From Bacteroidaceae bacterium (lineage in GTDB: Bacteria; Bacteroidota; Bacteroidia; Bacteroidales; Bacteroidaceae): a stretch of DNA of 64,000 bases. A program made the position numbers and the translations under genes. The notes beneath the pieces are model-generated. The model worked only from the letters and a program-made list of their open reading frames with translations, did not search any database and was not told where the DNA came from. Positions within the stretch are counted from its first letter, which is position 1, and each line of letters begins with the position of its first letter. Below, one piece after another: positions 36,601-45,102 of the stretch. The stretch is taken from assembly GCA_902362375.1 (NCBI GenBank), contig CABIVS010000016.1:62001-126000 (forward strand), written 5' to 3'.

Positions 36601-37654
36601 ACAAATATTCGAAAGCTACTACCAGGTAGAGAAGCGTGACCACCGCGAGGGATTCGGACTAGGACTGTCGCTCACCCGTTCGCTCATCCACATGCACAAA
36701 GGGGAAATACGGGTAGAGAGCGAAGTCAACAAAGGTTCGGACTTTATCGTCACCCTGAACGTATCGGAGGATGCCTACGCACCCGACGAACGCTCTTCCG
36801 AAAACATCACGACCGAAGAAATACAAAAATACAACCAGCGAATCAAGGAGACAATCGAACTCATCCCCGAAAAGCTGACCAACAAAGAGAAAGACTCCGG
36901 CAGAGAATCTATCATGATTGTGGAGGATAATAAAGAAATGAATGATTACCTCGCCAGTATATTCGGCGAGAAATACGACATCATACGTGCCTACAACGGA
37001 GCGGAAGCCTGCAAGAAGATAGCCAGACAACTGCCGAATCTGATTATATCGGACTTAATGATGCCGGTGATGGACGGACTGGAATTCACGGAACGCGTCA
37101 AGCAAGATGTAACGACCAGTCATATCCCCGTCATCCTCCTGACTGCCAAGACGGATGAAAACGACCATACAGAAGGCTATCTGCGGGGAGCGGACGCCTA
37201 TATCACCAAACCTTTCAACGCCAAGAACCTGGAGTTGCTGGTACAGAATATCCAGAAGAACCGGAAACAGAATATCGAGCACTTCAAACAGGCGGAGGAA
37301 CTGAACATCAAGCAAATCACCAATAATCCACGGGATGAGGTGTTTATGAAAGAACTGGTGGAGCTGATCATGGCGAACCTCACCAAGGAAGATTTTGGAG
37401 TAACTGAAATCACAGCCCATCTCCGCATCAGCCGTAGTCTGCTGCACATGAAACTGAAATCACTCACGGGATGCTCCATCACACAGTTTATACGTACCAT
37501 CAAGATGAAGGAAGCCAAAACCCATTTACTGAACGGCATGAATGTTTCCGAAGCTTCATTCGCTGTCGGTATATCAGACCCGAACTACTTTACAAAATGT
37601 TTCAAAAAGGAATTTAATATCACTCCGACAGAGTTTCTCAAGCAATTGAAGTAA
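33644..37654 (+). CDS. Hybrid two-component system sensor/regulator (HTCS), second copy
   Basis: The 1336-residue protein has a signal peptide and Reg_prop propeller repeats up to about residue 680 (GFIWFGTRNGLCRFDGYNI; NIWVGTGNGLCCINP). Then come a Y_Y_Y domain (about 683-763), a membrane segment (about 767-787), a kinase with H826 (SHDLKTP) and ATPase motif VKDSGRGIP, a receiver with D1137 (ISDLMMPVMDG), and an AraC-type DNA-binding end. All phosphorelay residues are kept. It is divergent from the sulfatase/GH43-like/GH2 operon, which it most likely regulates, perhaps along with the susCD operon at 39-50 kb. Its coding sequence is clearly richer in G+C than the first HTCS. Confidence 0.95.
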   Translation: MRTTSLKIILLFSLVLLNINLSTGQIQYTNIRFKQLSITEGLPHNTINAITQDNHGFIWFGTRNGLCRFDGYNINLFAHNEADSTSLCHDFITRLYNDSLRNVLWISTDQGICSYDYRTEDFTRYRIKGNTKDDVCFLNTSDGMLLAACSNGLYRYNEQDSLFVPFLLNEEKPHVRYLAEDGDKTLWIDTNKGLMRYSLEKKQFVSLPTLIQPFAQQCNNAVLISSNQLLLNTNSDFFVYHIQSNTLCNLSKDLEVKDFRCASTDYTGNIWVGTEYGIFVFNKLYQLIAHYEQSERDLSALNDSPIYSLYQDKAHNMWVGTYFGGVNYYIFGSDQFQIYPYGSSFNHLSGKAVRQIINAPDNGLYIATEDGGLNYLNSKKEITRAERLHKQMQIYAKNIHSLWLDKDNSLWLGLFLKGALHYIPHLNRTVNYNLLSEEVSSGFCIIEDKNDHVWYGGPSGLFLIDKKKINARPEKVSPLRVFNLVQFNDSILWAGTRKGSMFQINTRTLKVTSLPILPHTDLYVTYIYPDSHQRIWIGTDNNGLYVSDRNGSIIAFYSKEQLGSNAIKGIIEDEMSNIWVGTGNGLCCINPQTKNIDRYTTADGLPINQFNYSSACKKPDGELYFGTINGMISFYPEQVRSVNPHFNIALTAIWSNSEYMSPNNEKASIPSSISELTEITLTHDQAQSLRLEYSGLNYQYTYNTQYAMKMEGIDKDWQFVGNQHQVRFSNLPSGRYILKIKASKDGIHWDETGQKDLAIRILPPWWLSSGAYLAYALLSLLIIYAAYRYTKTRIILLMRLKTEHEQRVNIENMNQQKINFFTYISHDLKTPLTLILSPLQRLIQQPQINNNDKEKLEVIYRNANRMNYLINELLTFSKIEMKQMHISVRKGDIMHFLEELSHIFDIVAGEREIDFIVNLEDTEEEVWFSPSKLERILYNLLSNAFKYTQPGGYVKLSAKLIKEEKETFVQISVKDSGRGIPKEAQEQIFESYYQVEKRDHREGFGLGLSLTRSLIHMHKGEIRVESEVNKGSDFIVTLNVSEDAYAPDERSSENITTEEIQKYNQRIKETIELIPEKLTNKEKDSGRESIMIVEDNKEMNDYLASIFGEKYDIIRAYNGAEACKKIARQLPNLIISDLMMPVMDGLEFTERVKQDVTTSHIPVILLTAKTDENDHTEGYLRGADAYITKPFNAKNLELLVQNIQKNRKQNIEHFKQAEELNIKQITNNPRDEVFMKELVELIMANLTKEDFGVTEITAHLRISRSLLHMKLKSLTGCSITQFIRTIKMKEAKTHLLNGMNVSEASFAVGISDPNYFTKCFKKEFNITPTEFLKQLK

Positions 37655-37690
37655 TTCGCCGGAACTGGCACTTGTAAATCTCCTTATACT

Positions 37691-37725
37691 CTACAAAGTT
37701 TGAAAAAGAATATGTAACTTTGTAG
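37691..37725. promoter_or_regulatory. Inverted repeat over the AlbA-type gene promoter, possible operator
   Basis: Perfect 10-bp arms CTACAAAGTT (37691-37700) and AACTTTGTAG (37716-37725) are separated by 15 bases. The right arm overlaps a -7 element TAACTTTG (37715-37722), only 8 bases before the ATG at 37731. This is the geometry of an autoregulatory operator, and the message would be nearly leaderless. Confidence 0.6.
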
Positions 37726-37730
37726 TAATT

Positions 37731-39107
37731 ATGAGTGAAAGTCAGAATATTGAATATAAGGAATCGTGGAGAGACGAATATCTAAAGTGGATTTGTGGTT
37801 TTGCAAATGCACAAGGTGGACGTATCTATATCGGTATAGACGATAACCAACAAGTGGTTGGTGTAGCAGACACCAAACGACTGATGGAAGACATTCCTAA
37901 TAAGATCGTTAACTACCTGGGCATTGTAGCTGATGTAAATCTTTTGCATAAAGAGGATAAAGACTACATCGAGATTGCCGTGCAACCGTGTAATTTGCCT
38001 ATCGCTTATCACGGTATATATCATTATCGCAGCGGTTCTACCAAACAGGAGTTGAAAGGTGCAGCCTTGCAACAGTTTTTGCTTCGCAAAATGGGGCATT
38101 CGTGGGATGATATTGAAAACGAAAGAGCTACATTGGATGACATCGACCGCCAAGCTATTGATTTCTTTTTGCGTAAAGCCGTCGATGCCGGACGTATGCC
38201 AGTAGATTCATTGAATGAAACTACGGAAAAAGTACTCTCTAATCTGAATCTTATCGGTGGGGAAGGTAAGTTGCGCAATGCTGCTTTACTTCTATTCGGC
38301 AAAAATCCTGCAAAGTTTTTCACCAGTGTACAATTTCGTATTGGGAGGTTTGGTCGTGATGAAGCCGACCTGATGTTTCAAGATGTAGTGGATGGAAATA
38401 TCATTCAGATGACCGATCGCGTGATAGAAGTATTGAAATCCAAGTATCTCATTTCACCTGTCCATTATGAAGGATTGCAGCGCATTGAACCTTTAGAAAT
38501 TCCAGAAGATGCATTGCGGGAGAGTTTATTCAATAGTATTGTGCATAAGTTGTACACGGGAGTACATATACAAATGAAAGTGTATAATGACCGCATCCGC
38601 CTTTGGAATCCGGGGACACTTCCCGAAGGTATGACTATCGAACAATTATTAGGTGACCACGCTTCACAACCCCGGAATCGCCTTATCGCCGAAACTTTTT
38701 ACCGTGCCGGATTTATTGAATCATGGGGACGAGGTATTCATAAAATTTATGAGGGTATGACGAAAGCAGGGCTCCGCAAACCGGAGTTTATAAATGAAGC
38801 CGGTGGCGTTACACTTATCATATATAGACCTAACAGAATTAAGAACGATGACCCTTTAAATGATCCTTTAAATGACCCTTTAAATGACCCTTTAAAACTA
38901 TCATCATTAGAGAAAGATATATTAAAATTGATAGTAAAAGATAATCAGTCAACATATGATAATTTAGCCATATCTTTATCTGTTTCCAGTGCTACGATCA
39001 AGAGAGCATTCCGCAACTTAAAAGTGAATGGCTGCATTATTCGAAAAGGCTCGAAAAAGATAGGTTATTGGATGATAACAGAAAAAGGAAAATCTATTCT
39101 AAAGTAG
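37731..39107 (+). CDS. AlbA_2/Schlafen-type ATP-binding transcriptional regulator
   Basis: The 458-residue cytoplasmic protein matches the COG2865-type family. An N-terminal AlbA_2 domain (about 1-110: NIEYKESWRDEYLKWICGFANAQGGRIYIGIDD) is followed by a GHKL-like ATPase domain (about 240-370: EDALRESLFNSIVHKLYTGVHIQMKVYNDRIRLWNPG; GIHKIYEGM). A winged helix closes the protein (about 400-458: TYDNLAISLSVSSATIKRAFRNL). Such proteins are thought to be DNA-binding regulators, but few have been studied. Between ATPase and winged helix is NDPL repeated about four times, encoded by a 12-bp tandem repeat. It is not part of a carbohydrate operon and ends convergent to the DUF1735 gene. Confidence 0.85.
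   Translation: MSESQNIEYKESWRDEYLKWICGFANAQGGRIYIGIDDNQQVVGVADTKRLMEDIPNKIVNYLGIVADVNLLHKEDKDYIEIAVQPCNLPIAYHGIYHYRSGSTKQELKGAALQQFLLRKMGHSWDDIENERATLDDIDRQAIDFFLRKAVDAGRMPVDSLNETTEKVLSNLNLIGGEGKLRNAALLLFGKNPAKFFTSVQFRIGRFGRDEADLMFQDVVDGNIIQMTDRVIEVLKSKYLISPVHYEGLQRIEPLEIPEDALRESLFNSIVHKLYTGVHIQMKVYNDRIRLWNPGTLPEGMTIEQLLGDHASQPRNRLIAETFYRAGFIESWGRGIHKIYEGMTKAGLRKPEFINEAGGVTLIIYRPNRIKNDDPLNDPLNDPLNDPLKLSSLEKDILKLIVKDNQSTYDNLAISLSVSSATIKRAFRNLKVNGCIIRKGSKKIGYWMITEKGKSILK
38848..38895 (+). repeat. Four-unit 12-bp in-frame tandem repeat
   Basis: Four copies of ATGACCCTTTAA (the second with one change, GATC for GACC) lie inside the AlbA-type gene and encode the NDPL repeats. Because 12 is a multiple of three, gain or loss of a unit changes linker length without shifting the frame. 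Confidence 0.9.
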
Positions 39108-39157
39108 AGTCGTAAGCTAATTTAAGCGATATAAATTTAACAGAATGTCTAAAAATA

Positions 39158-39206
39158 TCACCGGTAATCAGCCTGCAACATCGTTGATTCAGCTAATTAC
39201 CGGTGA
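39158..39206. terminator. Bidirectional terminator between convergent genes
   Basis: Arms TCACCGGTAATCAGC (39158-39172) and GCTAATTACCGGTGA (39192-39206) pair at 14 of 15 positions. The hairpin lies between the stop of the AlbA-type gene and the stop of the minus-strand DUF1735 gene and can serve both. Confidence 0.7.
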
Positions 39207-39239
39207 CAGATAGACACCTATAATCGACTAATACCTATT

Positions 39240-40142
39240 CTACCATTCCTGGAAGCGTAAATCGGCTTCCGGATTCTGACGACGAATCAATTCTTCATTG
39301 ACTTGATAAGTAACACCGCCTTTCGTGTATTTATAAGAAAGTGTAAACTTAGGCTGTTTCCCTACAAATTCCAGTGATTCGGCTGCAGGATCTAATGTGG
39401 CGGATGCATCTGCGATAGCGACACTTCCCCCGGCTTCGATAGTTACACTTCCATCTGAATTGACTGTCAGATTCACCGATTCATTGTTTTCCAACGTTTG
39501 TCCGAAGCCCGGTCTGCGTACCTTGTTTCTGCCTAATGAAACAAAGTCGCGGGTCATATTCTGACTCAAATCCTTGTTATTGTATTCAGTCACCTGCTGG
39601 GTGGATAAGTTGGTTACTTTCCCTTTCACAAAGTAGGTGCCGTGATACTGGCTGACAAACTTGACAACTACAATACTGTAATCCTTCAAATTGCCATTCA
39701 CGTCGGTACTTACTTCATCCTGATTGTGATCGACCAACCGGAAAGGGATGGCATAATGCTTATCCAAAGCGGCATCGTCATTATAAAAAGCATCGGAGAA
39801 AGTCACTTTCACATCTGCGATTGCCAGGTTCGGGTTGCTGATCGTCATCTTGTTCGGATCAGCCAACTGATAATAGTTTTCCGGCATTAGTGTCAAGCCC
39901 GTACCATCCAATAAAGACGGATCGATCTCGAACGTAGCCCAATCATCGGTATGCACTTCTCTTTTGCCACCAATAGCCACTCCTACCTTTATCGACATAT
40001 CTGTGTCGGCTACCAGTGTCCGCAAAGGTTTCTGCGAAGCAAAGTACACCGTACTCTTATCGTAGTCCTTTTCATAATCATCATAACAAGCAGTCATCAG
40101 AACGCTTATCAGCCCTATCCATAATATATTTAGTTTCTTCAT
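39240..40142 (-). CDS. DUF1735/DUF4361-type surface lipoprotein
   Basis: The 300-residue lipoprotein (Cys19 after VLMTA) has an N-terminal DUF1735-like region (STVYFASQKPLRTLVADTDMSIKVGVAIGGKR; PENYYQLADPNKMTISNPNLAIADVKVTFSDAF) followed by a DUF4361-like domain (GTYFVKGKVTNLSTQQVTEYNNKDLSQNMTRDFVSLGRNKV). Such proteins are usual partners at the end of SusCD operons and are thought to bind glycan at the surface. It is the last gene of the tandem SusCD operon, 29 bases after SusD. Confidence 0.85.
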   Translation of the reverse strand: MKKLNILWIGLISVLMTACYDDYEKDYDKSTVYFASQKPLRTLVADTDMSIKVGVAIGGKREVHTDDWATFEIDPSLLDGTGLTLMPENYYQLADPNKMTISNPNLAIADVKVTFSDAFYNDDAALDKHYAIPFRLVDHNQDEVSTDVNGNLKDYSIVVVKFVSQYHGTYFVKGKVTNLSTQQVTEYNNKDLSQNMTRDFVSLGRNKVRRPGFGQTLENNESVNLTVNSDGSVTIEAGGSVAIADASATLDPAAESLEFVGKQPKFTLSYKYTKGGVTYQVNEELIRRQNPEADLRFQEW

Positions 40143-40171
40143 TGTAAATAAGTATTTATATCAACCACATG

Positions 40172-41968
40172 TTATTCCCAACCCTGATTATTAATTAGAT
40201 TCTTATTCTTTTCCAGCTCTGAATATGGCAGTGGAGTGAAATAGTTTTTCACTTCATATTTCCGTTGCTCCACCTTCTGTACTTTGAAGCTGAATGTACC
40301 GTCTTCATTGCGGGTGACGGCAACTCCTTCCACCTCTTCGTTCAACGGCAATACCCAGCGCCGCATATCAAAATAGCGATGATTCTCGAAAGCAAACTCC
40401 AAGCGGCGTTCATTCTGAATCAGCTTTCTGAACGAATCCTTACTTTGAGCTACTTCATCCAGATAAAGATCAAAGTTAATGCCTCCTGCCTGCAAACGGA
40501 TCGTTTTCATTATTTCATAAGCAGAATACAGACATCCCTCCCCTTTCACCGTCGGGTTGCCCCATGCCTCATTGGCAGCTTCGGCAAAGTTAAGAAGAAC
40601 TTCCGATTTCCGTAATAAAGGATTGTAATGAACCGAACTTAACGTCTGGATCGGATTCAGCATAGCCGATTTCTTGGATACGAATTTAGCCAGGTAATAA
40701 CCGGAACGTGTAGCATTCTCACTAAACGACGGAGAATCTTTTCCACCCTCGGACATATCCAGTGACTGACCGGAATCACCAAATGTAGCACTGTGGTAAT
40801 AAACATTCAATGCAAAACGATTATCCAGTATGGCATAAAGCTGCATCATATCAAAGTCTGGATCAGACAAGTCGATACCCGAACGGACGTCAGTTGCCGG
40901 ATAACCGTTCTTCGTATAAAAAGCCTTTACCAGATTATGAGAAGGAGTGGCACGGGCACTTCCATAATAGAACGGCGGGAAATGAAAACCTTCCAGCAGG
41001 TTATTATTAAAATACCTGCGGAAAGCATAATCGGAACTTTCCGTCTGGACATCGGCTATGGAAGAAGCCGTGACAGGAACAAAAGTACCGAAACCTTCCA
41101 TACCCAGAATCTTATTAATCTCTTTAGCTACCGCTTCCCATCTTGCCTGATAAACTGTAGGGTTCAGTATTTCGAATTGTCCCATACCGGTAATCTTTGT
41201 CACGTCATCATCCTGCATGGCTGGGCTGGCGCTATATAAAAGCGCACGGCTTTTCAGAACAGCCGCAGCAGCTTTCGTGGCACGCCCTATTTGTGTATTA
41301 CCAAACTCCAGGTCATCTCCCTGATATGCGTTCGGCAACAGTTCGATGGCATTATTCAAATCGTTTACAATAAAATTGACTGTTGCCTGATATGTAGGAC
41401 GGAGGAACTCACCATTCTGCGCAGCTTCTTCCTGCGAGATAAAATGATCTGCCAACGGAATACCCAATGCTTTTCCGTTCTTACCCTTTCCACCGTACAT
41501 CTTCAATAGTTCGAAATGCCACCATGCACGCAGGAAATACGATTCACCTTTCAGACGTAACTTGATTTGCTTGTCCACTTCCGGATCGGTACGGTTGTAC
41601 TGCACCTGGTCGGTCAAGCCGTTTTCGAGGAAAGAGTTTACATAATTCAGCATGTTGTATGCATTGCTCCAGTTTCCAATCGGATTGTTAAACGCTGTCA
41701 TACCGCCCATGCTTAATTTATAGACAGAAGAGCTACGCAAATTGGTCATTGCATTATCAGTAGCACAATCCAGAAAGTTATCTTCGAAGCAATCCGGACG
41801 GTTGGCTATGCCATTATAAGCTTTATATAGTACGCCTTGAGCAAGCTCCGGAACTCTCCATGTATCGGAGTCTCCGATCTGCCACGTCACCTTAGTATCC
41901 AATGTGTCGTCACAAGCACAAAAGAGAAACAGACCTGCTAAAACGCAACTTCCTAATATATGTTTCAT
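40172..41968 (-). CDS. SusD-like lipoprotein, second of the tandem pair
   Basis: Start placed at ATG 41968 (MKHILGSCVLAGLFLFCACDDTLD, lipobox Cys19), 598 residues. The frame opens further upstream at 42016, inside the preceding SusC gene, but that would give a poor leader. It has the SusD/RagB plan: NGIANRPDCFEDNFLDCATDNA near the start, TPR-like helices (LKGESYFLRAWWHFELLKMYGG), and NERRLEFAFENHRYFDMRRW followed by YFTPLPYSELEKNKNLINNQGW at the end. It should pair with the SusC encoded 25 bases upstream. Confidence 0.93.
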   Translation of the reverse strand: MKHILGSCVLAGLFLFCACDDTLDTKVTWQIGDSDTWRVPELAQGVLYKAYNGIANRPDCFEDNFLDCATDNAMTNLRSSSVYKLSMGGMTAFNNPIGNWSNAYNMLNYVNSFLENGLTDQVQYNRTDPEVDKQIKLRLKGESYFLRAWWHFELLKMYGGKGKNGKALGIPLADHFISQEEAAQNGEFLRPTYQATVNFIVNDLNNAIELLPNAYQGDDLEFGNTQIGRATKAAAAVLKSRALLYSASPAMQDDDVTKITGMGQFEILNPTVYQARWEAVAKEINKILGMEGFGTFVPVTASSIADVQTESSDYAFRRYFNNNLLEGFHFPPFYYGSARATPSHNLVKAFYTKNGYPATDVRSGIDLSDPDFDMMQLYAILDNRFALNVYYHSATFGDSGQSLDMSEGGKDSPSFSENATRSGYYLAKFVSKKSAMLNPIQTLSSVHYNPLLRKSEVLLNFAEAANEAWGNPTVKGEGCLYSAYEIMKTIRLQAGGINFDLYLDEVAQSKDSFRKLIQNERRLEFAFENHRYFDMRRWVLPLNEEVEGVAVTRNEDGTFSFKVQKVEQRKYEVKNYFTPLPYSELEKNKNLINNQGWE

Positions 41969-41993
41969 ATTGCCATCTATTAATTGTTCAAAA

Positions 41994-44900
41994 TTAAAAT
42001 ACAAAAGAGACTCCACCTGTAAAGCTACGTGTCACCGGATAGTTGGTCACACCGGCATTCAGCAGTTCAGGATCCAGATCCTTCACGGAAGAAAGCACGA
42101 ACAAGTTGGCACCACGGGCAAAAACCTTGATCTTTTTCACCACCGAACTCGGAGAGAACTGATTGAACGTATAGCTCAACTCGACATTCTTCATACGGAA
42201 GAAACTTGTATTCTCCAGCCAAAAGGAAGAATTACGGAAGTTGTTCTCACCGGCAGTTGTTGTCAGACGAGGATAGCTTCCGGTCGGGTTGTTTACCGGA
42301 TGGTAACGGTCTAATGCCAGTTTGGAGTATTTACTTTCTCCGTTGTTCCAATAATAGGCATTCGTTGCCCAAGTGTGAACACCCAGTTCGGAGTATCCCT
42401 GAAGATACAGCCCCCAACCTTTGTAGCTTACGCTGAAGTCGATACCCAGTGTAGTACGCGGGAATGAGTTTCCAAGTTCTTTCACATCACGACCATCGAT
42501 AACCTTATCACCGTTCAGATCCCGGTAGGCAATGTCGCCCTCCTGATAATCGGCAAATGTCTGGGTTGCATGTCCGTTGATAGCTACGTCCTTACCAAAT
42601 AATCCTTCGGCAACCAATCCCATCATAGCATCGGTAGAGCGTCCTACGGTGTAGCGGTATTCTTCACCATGTTTCACCTGATTCCATTTCAATACTTTGT
42701 TCTTTGACCATACGAAATTGGCTCCTACCGAATAAGACCAGTCGTTGACGCGGTCGCTCCAGGTGAACATTCCTTCTATACCGTGATTCAAGACAGAACC
42801 CATGTTATCCTGGTAAGTAAAGTTGCCTGTATAATCCCCGTAAGATGCATCGACAGAACCGATGATGTCTGTATGTTTTTCACGGAAATAGTTTATTTCG
42901 GTATATAAGCGGTTGTTCAGGAACAGACCTTCCACACCGATGTTCCATTCTGCCGCCTTTTCCCATTTCAAGTTCGGATTGCCTGCACGGACAAAAGTAG
43001 AATAGTAAGCCGTAGCACCGTTGTTCGTTGTTCCGAATCGGAAACTGCCGTCTTGTGCCCAGGCACGTTCATACAATAAATGTTCCGTGCTTCTGTCATA
43101 TCCCAGAATACCGGCACTGGTTTTCAGTTTCAGGAAGTTCACGTATTCATTGTCTTTCAGAAAATCTTCATTGCTTAGAATCCAGGCAAGCCCCCCCGCA
43201 GCCGAGAAGAAATATTTGTTTCCCGGTTTGAAACGGTTGCTTCCCATCAATGCCATGTCGGCTTCCACAGCATAACGGTGGTCGTACATATAGTTCAGGC
43301 GCAATGCGTAGTTGGCATTGATGATGTCTTGGGTCACTCCCTGATTGGTTGTTTTCGAGTACATATAAGTCAGGCGTGCCGATACATCGTGTTTTTGATT
43401 GAATGTATTCTCATAACCGGCAAAAGCATTCCATCCCAATGTCTGTTGCAGGGTAGTCGACTTCCGGCTTTGTGAAGTGGCTACATCTGTTTTCTTCATC
43501 TGGGTGTACATGATTTTTTCCTCACCGGCAAAGTCACGGTATGTCTTGATGGCATACGTCGGATAGACTTTGCTCAAGGAAAGTTGCAGGTAATCATAGT
43601 TGTCGAAAGAGAGGAAAGCTCCGGCTTTCAATCCTTTCGTCAGCATATCAAGATCAAATTTCAAACCGATATTGGTCTGGCTACGCGTATAGCGTTCGTC
43701 TGTATATCCTCCGTACATGGTTTCCGCATAAGCATTCATCGGCTGCCGGAGGCTTGCACCGAACAAAGGAATCCCGTCCGAACCGCCTGCCAATCCGGTT
43801 TCTTCCGTTGACATTGTCAGAGGGTATTCATTCGGGCGGTGAGTAGACAAGGCCGTAAATACCTGTCCACAGTCCAGTTGTCCCCATTTGCGCATTTCCA
43901 TACGTCCGGCAACGTCTGCGGATATAGTCAGGAAATCCGTTACGTTAAAGTCGAGGTTTCCGCGAAGCGTCAAGCGGTTCAGTTGTGGAGTATAGGCAAC
44001 GTCTTCAAATCCGCTACCTCCTACATATCCGGCAATCAGTGCGTAACGCACTCTGTCGGTACCTCCCGTCATATCGAATGATACTTTCCGGTAATTGGCA
44101 TTCTTATTCAACAACTGATCATATAAATCAACGTTCGGGTATAACAGGTCATTGGCTCCTTTGGAGTTTTTATATCCTTCCAGTTGCTTTTGGTTATAGT
44201 AAGGAGTCATCCCGTCATTGGCACGCGCTTCATTATACAGATTAGCATACTGATAGGAATCCAGGAAATCCGGTGTGCGTGTCATCTGCACCACTCCCAC
44301 CTCGGCAGTGGCATTATAAATACGGCGGTTGGCCTTTCCTCTGCGGGTAGTTACCCAAAGTACTCCATTCGCTGCACGTGCTCCGTAAAGAATCTTAGCA
44401 GTGGCATCTTTCAGCAACTCGATACGTTCAATTTCTTCAGGAATCAAATCCGCAACCGGACGTTCCACACCGTCGATAATAACAATAGCCGTATTTTCCG
44501 ACATACCGTGCTGGCCACGGATATATAAATCAGGCGTATTATTTCCCAATCCGCTGACCGTAGAGCGGACCTGCAAACCTAACATTTTACCTTGCAGCAT
44601 ATTCGTCAAAGTCAAATCCGGAAACGTTCCGAACTGCCCGTTCTCCAGTACACTCGTTGCACCTACTTCATTCCCTTTATATGTCTTTCCGCCATCGGCT
44701 CTGTTCACCAAGGATTCTCCGGTCAGGAACAGAGGCTCTTTCTTCAGGACAATCTTTTCAGGAACGATATTGCTACCTGTCAGTTTATACACTTTATCCT
44801 CGTATCCCAAAGCTTCGATCATAACGGTTGCGTCATTCTCCACTTTCGTCTGAAAACGTCCCTTTTCATCTGTATATAGAACGACTGCACCTTCTCCACA

Positions 44901-45080
44901 AATGATAGAAACATTCTTCAGCGGACTACCTTTCTCGTCGGTAACAATAGAAACTATTTCCACCAAAGGCTTCTTCGCCGACTTTCTCTTTGATTTATTT
45001 TGTGCGAAAGTCAGGCTAGAGCCAACGATAAGGACAAATATGAGCCCTATCAGTCTTATATATCTAATCTTGTTTCTCAT
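41994..45080 (-). CDS. SusC-like TonB-dependent transporter, second of the tandem pair, atypical N-terminus
   Basis: The 1028-residue outer-membrane protein has a signal peptide and a divergent carboxypeptidase-regulatory-like domain (about 38-115: VSIVTDEKGSPLKNVSIICGEGAVVLYTDEKGRF). The plug is recognisable (LQGKMLGLQVRSTVSG, VIIDGVERPVADLIPEEIERIELLKDATAKILYGARAANGVLWVTTRRGK), and a beta-barrel ends FTGGVSFVF. The usual TonB-box sequence with VVVVGYG is absent; that position reads EPLFLTGESLVNRADGG. It lies 22 bases after the first SusD and before the second SusD. With its own SusD it probably imports a second size or type of oligosaccharide. Confidence 0.92.
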   Translation of the reverse strand: MRNKIRYIRLIGLIFVLIVGSSLTFAQNKSKRKSAKKPLVEIVSIVTDEKGSPLKNVSIICGEGAVVLYTDEKGRFQTKVENDATVMIEALGYEDKVYKLTGSNIVPEKIVLKKEPLFLTGESLVNRADGGKTYKGNEVGATSVLENGQFGTFPDLTLTNMLQGKMLGLQVRSTVSGLGNNTPDLYIRGQHGMSENTAIVIIDGVERPVADLIPEEIERIELLKDATAKILYGARAANGVLWVTTRRGKANRRIYNATAEVGVVQMTRTPDFLDSYQYANLYNEARANDGMTPYYNQKQLEGYKNSKGANDLLYPNVDLYDQLLNKNANYRKVSFDMTGGTDRVRYALIAGYVGGSGFEDVAYTPQLNRLTLRGNLDFNVTDFLTISADVAGRMEMRKWGQLDCGQVFTALSTHRPNEYPLTMSTEETGLAGGSDGIPLFGASLRQPMNAYAETMYGGYTDERYTRSQTNIGLKFDLDMLTKGLKAGAFLSFDNYDYLQLSLSKVYPTYAIKTYRDFAGEEKIMYTQMKKTDVATSQSRKSTTLQQTLGWNAFAGYENTFNQKHDVSARLTYMYSKTTNQGVTQDIINANYALRLNYMYDHRYAVEADMALMGSNRFKPGNKYFFSAAGGLAWILSNEDFLKDNEYVNFLKLKTSAGILGYDRSTEHLLYERAWAQDGSFRFGTTNNGATAYYSTFVRAGNPNLKWEKAAEWNIGVEGLFLNNRLYTEINYFREKHTDIIGSVDASYGDYTGNFTYQDNMGSVLNHGIEGMFTWSDRVNDWSYSVGANFVWSKNKVLKWNQVKHGEEYRYTVGRSTDAMMGLVAEGLFGKDVAINGHATQTFADYQEGDIAYRDLNGDKVIDGRDVKELGNSFPRTTLGIDFSVSYKGWGLYLQGYSELGVHTWATNAYYWNNGESKYSKLALDRYHPVNNPTGSYPRLTTTAGENNFRNSSFWLENTSFFRMKNVELSYTFNQFSPSSVVKKIKVFARGANLFVLSSVKDLDPELLNAGVTNYPVTRSFTGGVSFVF

Positions 45081-45102
45081 ATACTTTTCTTTATTTTAGG
45101 TA

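Noticed and set aside
38848..38895. Tandem repeats as a CRISPR array
   Set aside because: Units are 12 bases, directly adjacent, without spacers and in frame inside a gene.
41969..42016. Apparent overlap of the second SusD with the second SusC
   Set aside because: It comes from an upstream in-frame Met; the lipoprotein signal starts at 41968, leaving a 25-base gap.
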